In this document: positions 25,870-33,697 of the stretch, piece by piece
Numbering within the stretch: position 1 is the first letter of the stretch
Layout: every line of letters starts with the position of its first letter
DNA from: Elioraea thermophila (ex Habib et al. 2022)
GTDB taxonomy: Bacteria; Pseudomonadota; Alphaproteobacteria; Acetobacterales; Acetobacteraceae
Assembly: GCF_003336755.1 (NCBI RefSeq)
Contig: NZ_QMDI01000006.1
Location: 1 to 64,000 of the forward strand
Direction: 5' to 3'
DNA length: 64,000 bases
The notes under the pieces: generated by a model
Database searches by the model: none
Told to the model about the DNA's origin: nothing
What the model saw: only the letters and a program-made list of their open reading frames with translations
Made by a program: the position numbers and the translations under genes

Positions 25870-27798
25870 TCAGGCGAGGAAGAACTGCGAGGTCTGCACC
25901 GGCCCGGGATGCGGCCAGGACCAGGAGCCCGGCATGGAGGCCGGCACGTTGCGGAAGGTGTTGCGGACGATGCCGTAGCCGTTCGGTGGCAGCACGATGC
26001 CGATGGCATAGAGCTGATCGGAGGCGATGCGGATGATCTCCTTCATCCGCTCCGCCTGCACCGCCGGGTCGGCCGAACGCAGCATCTCGTCGTAGAGGGC
26101 GAGCTGGCGCTTCACGTGCGCGGGGGGCTCCATCGCGTCGGGATGGGTCGGGCTCTGCACCCAACGGAACCAGGCAATGCCGAAGGCCGACCACCAGGAG
26201 GAGGGCAGGAAGTGATCGGGTTGCAGGGCCTCTCCCAACCCTGCCGAGCCCTCCCAGATCAGGGCGTCGAACTCGTTGCGATTGCGCCGCTCCTCCATCA
26301 GCGTACGGTCGATGGTGGCGATGCGCAGCTCGACCCCGACCTGGCGCCAGTCGCGCTGGATCATCTCCGCCGCGTCTCCCCACTCCGGCCGCACGGCGGG
26401 GATGATCATCACCTCGATGCTGAAGCGGCGACCATCGGGAAGCAGGCGGAAGCCCTGCCGGTCGCGGTTGCGCAGCCCCGCCTCGTCGAGCAGCCGGTTG
26501 GCGAGGGCGCGGTCGAAGACGGTGTGCGCCTCGCCCACGCCCGGCTGGTACAGCGGCGACTCCGGCCGCGACCCGAGGCCCCACGGCCTGCCTTGGCCCA
26601 CGAACACGGCGTCGATGATCTCGCGGCGGTTGATGGCGTGGCTCAGCGCGCGCCGCACCTCGCGGTTCCCGAGCACCGATCGCATCACAGGGTCGCGGTG
26701 CGTCTGATTCAGCATCAGCGCAACCGCGTTGTAGAGGTCGGGCACGACCTCAAAAAAGCGGTAACCGCCTCGTTCGCGGTTGTCGTGAAACACGGCGCGG
26801 TTGGCGAGTGTGGCGATGTGGCGGTCCTGCATGTCGATTTCACCCGCCATCGCGCGCAGCGTCAGGTCCTCGACGCTGTCGCTGATGCGGAACGACACGC
26901 GGTCGAGATAGGGCAGCTGGTTTCCCTCCGGATCGACCTTCCAGTAGAACGGATTGCGGCGGAAGTTCAGCACCTGGGTCGCACCGGTATACGGCGTCTC
27001 CGGGATCCAGGCGTTGAGGGTCGGGATCGTCGGCTGCCAACGCTGGGCGGTGAATACCTGACCACAGCGCGCCTGGAACAAGGCGACCCAGTTGCGGTGG
27101 TTGCCCTCGCGCACGAGCTGTTCGACGTTCGGGTTGGTGGCCGGGTGGAACTGCGCGCAGTGGGCGCGCTGGTACATGGTGAGCTCCGTGCCCCGACCGG
27201 TGGCAAGATGCTGCAGGAGAAGGCCGTGCGGGGCGCGGAAGACGAGACGCAGTGTGTGGGCATCGACCACCTCGGCACGAGGGCCAGCGCCGCCTGAGCG
27301 GAGCCAGGTCGGCGCACCCCCCGGCCAATCCGGGTGCGCGAACAGGTCGTTGACGACGAAGGCGATATCTTCGGCGGTGAAGGGCTTGCCGTCCGACCAG
27401 CGCACGCCGCGACGCAGCCGGAAGGTGTAGACCCGCGCCTCGTCGCTCACCTCCCAGGCGGTTGCGAGATGCGGCACGACGTTGCGCCATTCGCGGTCCC
27501 AGGCGACGAGCGGTTCGTAGCCGAGCATGCGGATGAGCCCGATGGTGTCGCCGCCGCCGCGCAAGCCCGCGCGCCAAGTGCCGCCATACCGCCCGATGCG
27601 CTCGACCGGCTGGACCACCAGCGGCTCCTCTGGCAATCGCTCGGCAAGCGGCGGCAAGCGACCTGCCGCGACGTCGGCAGCGAGGGATGGCACTTCGCGG
27701 GCTGCGACGGGACGGGGCATAAGCGGTGCGGCGGCCATCGCCATTGCACCGGCGAGCACGGCGCGACGTGTCGATGCCAAGTGGTTGCCCTCTGTCAT
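25870..27798 (-). CDS. ABC transporter substrate-binding protein, family 5 (Opp-type)
   Basis: This 642-residue periplasmic protein starts with a twin-arginine-like signal (STRRAVLAGAMAMAAAP) and carries the family 5 core (RYGGTWRAGL, VYTFRLRRGVRWSDGKPFTAEDI). AGGGAGGGAACG precedes the ATG at 27798. Large family 5 proteins in sugar-acid or pectin loci often bind oligosaccharides rather than peptides; the adjacent dehydratase and uronate genes make that plausible here. It is the first gene of the oppABCDF-like operon and lies opposite the dehydratase across a spacer with a LacI-type palindrome. Confidence 0.9.
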   Translation of the reverse strand: MTEGNHLASTRRAVLAGAMAMAAAPLMPRPVAAREVPSLAADVAAGRLPPLAERLPEEPLVVQPVERIGRYGGTWRAGLRGGGDTIGLIRMLGYEPLVAWDREWRNVVPHLATAWEVSDEARVYTFRLRRGVRWSDGKPFTAEDIAFVVNDLFAHPDWPGGAPTWLRSGGAGPRAEVVDAHTLRLVFRAPHGLLLQHLATGRGTELTMYQRAHCAQFHPATNPNVEQLVREGNHRNWVALFQARCGQVFTAQRWQPTIPTLNAWIPETPYTGATQVLNFRRNPFYWKVDPEGNQLPYLDRVSFRISDSVEDLTLRAMAGEIDMQDRHIATLANRAVFHDNRERGGYRFFEVVPDLYNAVALMLNQTHRDPVMRSVLGNREVRRALSHAINRREIIDAVFVGQGRPWGLGSRPESPLYQPGVGEAHTVFDRALANRLLDEAGLRNRDRQGFRLLPDGRRFSIEVMIIPAVRPEWGDAAEMIQRDWRQVGVELRIATIDRTLMEERRNRNEFDALIWEGSAGLGEALQPDHFLPSSWWSAFGIAWFRWVQSPTHPDAMEPPAHVKRQLALYDEMLRSADPAVQAERMKEIIRIASDQLYAIGIVLPPNGYGIVRNTFRNVPASMPGSWSWPHPGPVQTSQFFLA

Positions 27799-27873
27799 CG
27801 TTCCCTCCCTGTCGCCCGAACCGCGTGGCCTGTGCCGCGCGCGTCGTCTTCCCGCGCCTTTCATATCCGATTA

Positions 27874-27887
27874 TGTTACCGTGAACA
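27874..27887. promoter_or_regulatory. Candidate LacI-family operator
   Basis: The sequence TGTTACCGTGAACA has outer halves TGTT and AACA that are perfectly complementary, and a central CG, the hallmark of LacI/GalR-family operators. Ten of fourteen positions are symmetric. It lies in the 123-base spacer between the ABC binding-protein gene (leftward) and the dehydratase gene (rightward). On the leftward strand it overlaps a possible -35 (CTTGTT) with ATATGA 17 bases further. A LacI-type gene follows the dehydratase, so it is the obvious candidate to bind here. Confidence 0.55.
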
Positions 27888-27921
27888 AGCGCCGCCTCTT
27901 CGCCCCTGGGGAATCGCCCTC

Positions 27922-29106
27922 ATGCACCGTGTCCGCTCGGTCGAGGTGTTCGACATCGACTTCAAACACCTGCCTCGGCCGCACAACTTCATCATCGTGC
28001 GGGTGAACACGGAGGACGGGCCCTCGGGCATCGGCGAGGCGGCGATGATCTACGGCGACGGCGCGAAGGCGGCGGCGGCGCAGATCCGCCATCTCGCCGC
28101 GAAATACGTCGTCGGCTGGCCGGTCGAACAGACGAGTGCGCTCTGGACCAAGATCATGCGCGAGAGCTTCTGGGGCCCGGGCGGCGGACCTGCGCACTGG
28201 GGGGCCATCTCCGCGATCGACCAGGCGCTGTGGGACATCAAGGGCAAGCTTGCCGGCCGTCCCGTCTGGGCTCTGCTTGGCGGCGGCCATCGCAGCGAGA
28301 TCGAACTCTACGTCAACGGCTGGTACGGCGATGCCATCACGCCGGAGGAGTTCGCCGATCGCGCCGCGCGCGTCGTCGCCGATGGGTACCGAGCGCTGAA
28401 GTTCGACCCCTACCGCATGACGGCGGATGGTCGCTTCGCTTTCCCGGCGGCGCAGATCGACGAGGACTTCGCACGGCTCGGCCTCGCGCGCGTCGCCGCG
28501 GTGCGGCGCGCGGTGGGCCCCGACGTCAAACTGATGCTCGACCTGCACGGGATGATGAGCGTGACGAACGCGATCCGGCTCGGTCGACGCTTCGCGGAAT
28601 ACGACGTGTTCTTCTACGAGGACCCGGTGGAGACGCTGTCCGCACAGTGGTTTCGCGAGATCCGCGAGGCGGTTCCGCTGCCGCTCGCTGGGGGTGATCG
28701 GCTCTACACGCGCTACGAGGTGCGCCCCTTCGTCGAGACGCGCGCGCTCGACATCCTGCAGTGCGACATCGGGCTGTCGGGCGGTTTCACGGAGATGGTG
28801 CGCATCGCGGCCCTTGCGGAAGCCTACGGGGTGGATCTCGCCCCGCACAACTGCGCAGGGCCAATCAACACAGCGGCCTCGCTGCAGCTCGTCGCCGCGG
28901 TGCCGAACATCCTGATCCAGGAATGGTTCCCGTATTGGAGCGACGGCCGCTACGACATCCTGCGCGACCCTCTCGAGCGCCGGCCCCACGCCACCCGCAT
29001 CGCCATCCCGGACCGACCCGGCCTCGGCGTCGAACTGAACGACGACTTCGTCTGCCGTTACCCCCGTACCGTCATCGATACAATCGGCTGGCGGACAGTG
29101 GCCTGA
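27922..29106 (+). CDS. Enolase-superfamily sugar-acid dehydratase (mandelate racemase/galactonate dehydratase group)
   Basis: This 394-residue protein has the capping domain and TIM barrel of the mandelate racemase group. Metal ligands appear as Asp207 (LDLHG), Glu233 (FYEDP) and Asp259 (AGGDRLYTR); Lys160 with Asp162 and His209 or His309 (APHNCAGP) are candidate acid-base residues. Most galactonate dehydratases have Glu at the third ligand, so Asp259 is a variation. The product would be a 2-keto-3-deoxy sugar acid. Beside uronate dehydrogenase and lactonase, an aldarate or aldonate substrate is likely. The reading frame is open far upstream, but MHRVRSVEVFDID is the family start. Confidence 0.82.
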   Translation: MHRVRSVEVFDIDFKHLPRPHNFIIVRVNTEDGPSGIGEAAMIYGDGAKAAAAQIRHLAAKYVVGWPVEQTSALWTKIMRESFWGPGGGPAHWGAISAIDQALWDIKGKLAGRPVWALLGGGHRSEIELYVNGWYGDAITPEEFADRAARVVADGYRALKFDPYRMTADGRFAFPAAQIDEDFARLGLARVAAVRRAVGPDVKLMLDLHGMMSVTNAIRLGRRFAEYDVFFYEDPVETLSAQWFREIREAVPLPLAGGDRLYTRYEVRPFVETRALDILQCDIGLSGGFTEMVRIAALAEAYGVDLAPHNCAGPINTAASLQLVAAVPNILIQEWFPYWSDGRYDILRDPLERRPHATRIAIPDRPGLGVELNDDFVCRYPRTVIDTIGWRTVA

Positions 29107-29137
29107 GCCGCGTCCGGCTCTCGTGCGCCACCTAACC

Positions 29138-30169
29138 TCACCCTGCGCGCGCCGTGCTCTCTCGCGCAATGAGCGACAGGCCGAGATCGAACACGCGGCC
29201 GCGGATATCCTCGCCAGCAAGCGCCCCGGCGATCAGCCGCGCCGCCTCGTGCCCCATCTCCTCGAGCGGGGCGGTGATCGTGCTCAGCGACGGCGTGAGT
29301 TCCGGCCCGAGCGGATGGTCGCCGAAGCCGAGAATGGCCACCTCCTGCGGCACCGCCACGCCGCGCCGCGTCGCCTCGAGCAGGGCACCGATGGCGAGGG
29401 TGTCGCTGACGAAGAACAGCGCATCGGGACGGTCGTCCGCTGCCTGATCGAGCAGCCCCGCCAGCGCCTCGCGGCCGACACGCAGCGCATGGCCGTCGGC
29501 GAGTTCGACATGACGCGCATGGGCGAGCCCCACTTCCTTCGCCTCGGCGAGAAACCCGGCGATGCGCTTGCGGTTGCGCGGCGTCGAACGTCCGAGCACG
29601 ACGGCGCGCCGCGCGCCGATGGCGCGGAAGTGGCGTGCGGCGAGCCGACCGACCGCAACGTTGTCGAACCCCACGCAGGCGCCGATCGGTGCCCGGGTCA
29701 GGTCCCACGTCTCCACCACCGGCGCACGGCTGCGCGAAAGCAGCCGCACCGTCTCGGGAGCGTGGTCGGTCCCCATCAGCACCACGCCGGCAGGGCGACG
29801 GGCGACGAAGCCGCGCACGAGCCGCGCCTCCCGCTCGGCCGAGAACCCCGCATCACCCAGCATCACCTGCAGCCCGAGCGGGTCGAGCCCGCGCACCAGC
29901 CCTTCCACCGTGGCGGCGAAGAACACGTTCTGCAGCGAGGACACCACCATGCAGACGAAGCTCGAGGATCCGCGGACGAGATCGCGCGCGGCGAGGTTCG
30001 GCACGTAGCCGAGCGCCTCGATCGCGGCGAGGACGCGTTGGCGAGTCGGTTCGGCGACGGTCTCGGGGCGGCGGATCACCCGCGAGACGGTCATGTGCGA
30101 CACGCCGGCATGGGCGGCGATGTCGCGCAGGCCGAGAAACTCCGCACTCCCTGCCCGATCCTTGCTCAT
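29138..30169 (-). CDS. LacI-family transcriptional regulator
   Basis: This 343-residue repressor has an N-terminal helix-turn-helix (LRDIAAHAGVSHMTVSRVI) and hinge region (LGYVPNLAARDLVRG), followed by a sugar-binding periplasmic-like domain. The family resembles GntR/GalR regulators that respond to sugar acids. It converges on the dehydratase gene (32-base gap). The start MSKDRAGSAEFLG has GGAGG directly before it; a longer frame to 30214 is less likely. Control of the flanking dehydratase and ABC genes is inferred from position and the operator at 27874-27887. Confidence 0.92.
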   Translation of the reverse strand: MSKDRAGSAEFLGLRDIAAHAGVSHMTVSRVIRRPETVAEPTRQRVLAAIEALGYVPNLAARDLVRGSSSFVCMVVSSLQNVFFAATVEGLVRGLDPLGLQVMLGDAGFSAEREARLVRGFVARRPAGVVLMGTDHAPETVRLLSRSRAPVVETWDLTRAPIGACVGFDNVAVGRLAARHFRAIGARRAVVLGRSTPRNRKRIAGFLAEAKEVGLAHARHVELADGHALRVGREALAGLLDQAADDRPDALFFVSDTLAIGALLEATRRGVAVPQEVAILGFGDHPLGPELTPSLSTITAPLEEMGHEAARLIAGALAGEDIRGRVFDLGLSLIARESTARAG

Positions 30170-30214
30170 TCCTCCGGCTCGTACCGTCCGTCGCCCGCGG
30201 TCGCTGCGGAGCAC

Positions 30215-30235
30215 CTTGGCGGCTGATGCGCCAAG
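30215..30235. promoter_or_regulatory. Perfect inverted repeat between LacI and urate hydroxylase genes
   Basis: CTTGGCG and CGCCAAG form perfect seven-base arms around a seven-base centre, 45 bases upstream of the LacI gene start. The 165-base divergent spacer also serves the urate hydroxylase gene. The palindrome could be an operator for autoregulation or for a purine-responsive factor. No further gene is visible in the spacer. Confidence 0.45.
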
Positions 30236-30379
30236 ATCGCCGCTGCGCGCAAGCCCGCGTCTCAGTCGGCTGGGCCAAATGGGCTTTCGCGCCGAGCGCG
30301 GCGGAACGGCGGTTGCTTGCCCATTGCGCGGTGGCCGGGACGGAGCACATCGTGCCGCGCGCCGCGGATCGGAGGAGCA

Positions 30380-31579
30380 ATGGAGCCGTATCTTTGGGAA
30401 TGGGGCAGTGCGATCCTGCGCTGGCTACACATCATCGCCGGCATGGCGTGGATCGGGGCGAGCTTCTTCTTCATGCACCTCGACGCGCTCTTGAAGCGAA
30501 GGCCTGATCTGCCCGAGGGCGTGCTCGGCTCGTCCTGGCAGGTGCATGGCGGTGGCTTCTACGAGATGCGCAAATGGACGGTCGCCCCCCCGGCACTGCC
30601 GCCAGAGCTCGTGTGGCACAAGTGGCAGGCGTATTGGACCTGGATCTCGGGCGCACTTCTGCTCGCCTGGATCTACTACGCCCAGGCGGAACTCTACCTG
30701 ATCGACCCCGCGGTGCTCGACATCGCGCCACCGCTCGCGGCGGCGATCGGCGTCTCCGGGCTCGTCCTCGGCTGGCTCGTCTACGACGCGCTCTGCAAGT
30801 CGCGGCTGAAGGACAACGACGCGGCACTGCTCGCACTCCTGTTCCTGTTCGTCGTCGGGCTCTCGGCGGTGTTCGCGCACGTCTTCTCGGGGCGGGCGGC
30901 GATGCTGCACACGGGCGCCGTGCTGGGCACGGTGATGACCGGCAACGTGTTCTTCGTCATCATCCCCAACCAGCGCATCATCGTTGCCGACCTCAAGGCG
31001 GGCCGCGCCCCAGACCCCGCCCTCGGCAAGGCCGGCAAGCAGCGCAGCACGCACAACAACTACATCACGCTGCCCGTCGTGTTCATGATGATCGCGAACC
31101 ATTACCCGCTCGCGTGGAGCAGGCCTTGGGTGATCCCACTCATGGTCGCGCTGGTGACCATCGCCGGGGCGCTCGTGCGCGTCTTCTACAACCTGCATCA
31201 TGCGGGGCGTGGGTCACCGTGGTGGGCGTGGGGCGCGGCGGGGGCGGCCATGGCGGCGGCGATCGCGCTCTCCATCGTTGCCGCCCCAGGCCCGAACGGC
31301 GAACCCGCCCAGCGTGCCGCACCCCAGCGCCCCGTGCCGGCGGAGGTGGCGGACATCATGCTCACCCGCTGTTCGATGTGCCACATGCCGCAACCCGTCT
31401 GGGCCGGTATCGCGGCGGCACCGAAGGGGGTGCTGCTCGACACTGATGCCGCGATCGCGCGCCAAGCGGAGGCGATCCGACTGCACGCCGTGCTGACGCG
31501 ATCCATGCCGCCGAACAACCTGACCGGGATGACGGACGACGAACGCCGCGTGCTGGCGGCCTGGCTCTCTTCGCCCTGA
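30380..31579 (+). CDS. puuD: Membrane-bound urate hydroxylase PuuD with C-terminal cytochrome c domain
   Basis: This 399-residue protein resembles PuuD, the quinone- or cytochrome-linked urate oxidase that makes 5-hydroxyisourate. It has about eight membrane segments with histidine-rich helices (RWLHIIAGMAWIGASFFFMH, SAVFAHVFSGRAAMLHTG) and ends in a cytochrome c domain with a single heme motif Cys331-x-x-Cys334-His335. GGAGGAG precedes the ATG. No other purine-degradation gene is adjacent, so it is isolated in this window. Confidence 0.88.
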   Translation: MEPYLWEWGSAILRWLHIIAGMAWIGASFFFMHLDALLKRRPDLPEGVLGSSWQVHGGGFYEMRKWTVAPPALPPELVWHKWQAYWTWISGALLLAWIYYAQAELYLIDPAVLDIAPPLAAAIGVSGLVLGWLVYDALCKSRLKDNDAALLALLFLFVVGLSAVFAHVFSGRAAMLHTGAVLGTVMTGNVFFVIIPNQRIIVADLKAGRAPDPALGKAGKQRSTHNNYITLPVVFMMIANHYPLAWSRPWVIPLMVALVTIAGALVRVFYNLHHAGRGSPWWAWGAAGAAMAAAIALSIVAAPGPNGEPAQRAAPQRPVPAEVADIMLTRCSMCHMPQPVWAGIAAAPKGVLLDTDAAIARQAEAIRLHAVLTRSMPPNNLTGMTDDERRVLAAWLSSP

Positions 31580-31599
31580 ACCGATCACCCCCGCCGCCG

Positions 31600-32586
31600 T
31601 CAGCCCCAGAGCGCGGGCTCGGGCGGGTGAACGAGGCCGTTCTCGTAGCGCAGCCCTTGGTCGCGATCGCGCGCCAACCACAGCGGCCCGTCGAGATCGA
31701 CGAACGCCGCACCTTGCGCGACGAGATGCGCCGGCGCCATCGCCAGCGACGAGCCGACCATGCAGCCCACCATGATGCGAAAGCCGAGCCGTTCGGCATT
31801 CGCCCTCAGTCGCAGCGCCTCGGTGAGCCCGCCCGTCTTGTCGAGCTTGATGTTCACGACGCCGTAGAGGCCGACGAGGCGGTCGAGTGTGGCGGTATCG
31901 TGCACCGACTCGTCGGCGCCGATCGGCACGCCCCAGTCGCGGCCGCGCAGGCCCTCATCGGCGTCCGCCGGCAGCGGCTGTTCGAGCAGCTCCACCTTCG
32001 CGTCGACCAGAGTCGGCGCGAGCCGCTCCAGCGCACCGAGGCTCAGCGATTCATTGGCATCGACGATCAGCCGCGCCGCGGGTGCTGCGGCACGCACGGC
32101 GGCGATCCGCGCGGCGTCCAGACCATCGCCGGTCAGCTTGAGTTTCAGCACCGGCATCGCCGCTGCGGCGGCCGCCGCCTCCGCCATCGCCTCCGGCGTG
32201 TCGACGGCGAGGGTGAAGGCGGTCACCAGCGGTTCGGGCGGGGCAAGCCCGGCAAGCTCCCACACACGCTTGCCCGATCGTTTCGCCTCGAGATCCCACA
32301 GCGCGCAATCGACGGCGTTGCGTGCCGCCCCGGGGCGCATCGCATGCGCGAGCCCCTCGCGCCCGAGGCCAGCCGCGATCGCCGGCCCGATCGCCGCGAT
32401 CGCCGCCACCACATCCACCGCGGTCTCGCCGTAGCGTGCGTACGGCACGCACTCGCCGCGGCCGATGAGGCCCTCCTCCTCGATCTCGCAGACGACGACG
32501 CGCGCCTCAGAACGCGCGCCCCGGCTGATGCGGAAGGTGCGCGCGAGCGGAAACACCTCCTGGCGGACGGACAGATGCGCGACCAT
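31600..32586 (-). CDS. dgcA: N-acetyl-D-glutamate racemase DgcA (dipeptide-epimerase-like)
   Basis: This 328-residue enolase-superfamily protein of the muconate-lactonising group has catalytic Lys-x-Lys in LKLKLTGDG, metal ligands in LIVDANES, ELLEQPLP and IGADESVH, and the opposite-face Lys in NIKLDKTGG. Together with a DgcN neighbour this is the DgcA subgroup, which epimerises N-acetyl-D-glutamate to the L form. The start MVAHLSVRQE lies 14 bases after dgcN. Older annotations call such proteins L-Ala-D/L-Glu epimerase; the neighbour favours DgcA. Confidence 0.85.
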   Translation of the reverse strand: MVAHLSVRQEVFPLARTFRISRGARSEARVVVCEIEEEGLIGRGECVPYARYGETAVDVVAAIAAIGPAIAAGLGREGLAHAMRPGAARNAVDCALWDLEAKRSGKRVWELAGLAPPEPLVTAFTLAVDTPEAMAEAAAAAAAMPVLKLKLTGDGLDAARIAAVRAAAPAARLIVDANESLSLGALERLAPTLVDAKVELLEQPLPADADEGLRGRDWGVPIGADESVHDTATLDRLVGLYGVVNIKLDKTGGLTEALRLRANAERLGFRIMVGCMVGSSLAMAPAHLVAQGAAFVDLDGPLWLARDRDQGLRYENGLVHPPEPALWG

Positions 32587-32600
32587 GGTGCGATCGCTGC

Positions 32601-33623
32601 TCAGATCGCGCGCAGCGCCTCGATGAGCGGCGCACAGCCGGTGCGCGCCGGATCGATGGTCGGCAGTGCGAACCGTTCCGCCGTGCGCGCGATCTCCGCC
32701 AGCGCGTCTTTCTCCGCCATGTGCTGCGTGTTGAGACTGATGCCGATGATGCGCGCGTTCGGGTTGGTCACCCGCGCGGTGGCGAGATGCGCCTCCATCG
32801 TCTCGGCGATCCCAGGCACGGGGCGGGAGCCGAGGCCGCGCATGGTGCGCCGGGTAGGGTCGTGCACCAGCACCATCGCGTCGGGCTGCGCCCCCATCAC
32901 CAGCCCCACCGTCACGCCGGCGTAGGAAGGGTGCAGCACGCTCGCCTGGCCCTCGATCACGTCCCAATGATCGGGGTCGTTGGCGGGGCAGAGCACCTCC
33001 ACCGCACCGGAAATGAAGTCGGCCACGACGGCATCGAGCGGAATCCCCGACCCGGCGATCAGGATCCCCGTCTGCCCGGTGGCGCGGAACGTCGCCTTCA
33101 TCCCCGCCTCGATCATCGCGCGGTGCAGCGCGAGCGCGGTGAACATCTTGCCGATCGAACAGTCGGTGCCGATGGTGAGCACGCGCTTGCCGGATCGTTT
33201 TTCTCCCGTGCCGACGGGGAAGCTGCCGCGCGGGTGGCGCACGTCGTGGATCGATCGCCCGAGCCGCCGCGCCGCCTCCGCCACCTCGGGGATGTCCGCC
33301 ACCCGATCATGCAGGCCGGAGGCGATGTCCATGCCGAGCTCGAGCGCGCGCAGGAGAAGCGGGATCCAGTCGCGATCGATCCGCCCGCCGCGGGTGGTGG
33401 TGCCGATCAGGAAGGTCTTCGCCCCGCGTGCCGCTGCATCCTCCAGCGAAAGGTCGGGCAACCCGGCATCGGCCCGGCAGCCGGGCAGCCGCATCTGCCC
33501 GACACAGGCCTCGCGCCGCCACTGCGCCACGCCGACGCCGGTCTTGCCGGCGAGCTGGTCGTGCGCCGCGCCGAGGAAGACGAGATAGGGTGTCGGGATC
33601 GCGAAGCCTGCGGTCTCGGTCAT
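32601..33623 (-). CDS. dgcN: D-glutamate N-acetyltransferase DgcN (DUF1611)
   Basis: This 340-residue protein has the DUF1611 architecture: an N-terminal domain (PYLVFLGAAHDQLAGKTGVG) and a P-loop-like C-terminal domain (TIGTDCSIGKMFTALALHRAM, then GQTGILIAGSGIPLDAVVADF). Family member DgcN acetylates D-glutamate, giving the substrate of DgcA. The start MTETAGFAIP is chosen because the 38 residues before it are low-complexity. It is transcribed together with dgcA and diverges from the M20 peptidase gene. Confidence 0.85.
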   Translation of the reverse strand: MTETAGFAIPTPYLVFLGAAHDQLAGKTGVGVAQWRREACVGQMRLPGCRADAGLPDLSLEDAAARGAKTFLIGTTTRGGRIDRDWIPLLLRALELGMDIASGLHDRVADIPEVAEAARRLGRSIHDVRHPRGSFPVGTGEKRSGKRVLTIGTDCSIGKMFTALALHRAMIEAGMKATFRATGQTGILIAGSGIPLDAVVADFISGAVEVLCPANDPDHWDVIEGQASVLHPSYAGVTVGLVMGAQPDAMVLVHDPTRRTMRGLGSRPVPGIAETMEAHLATARVTNPNARIIGISLNTQHMAEKDALAEIARTAERFALPTIDPARTGCAPLIEALRAI

Positions 33624-33697
33624 GGCGCGCACGCTAGAGGCCTGCCTTGCTCCCGTCGAGACTGGACGGGGGCGCGGGCGCGCGACAGGCTTCGCGC

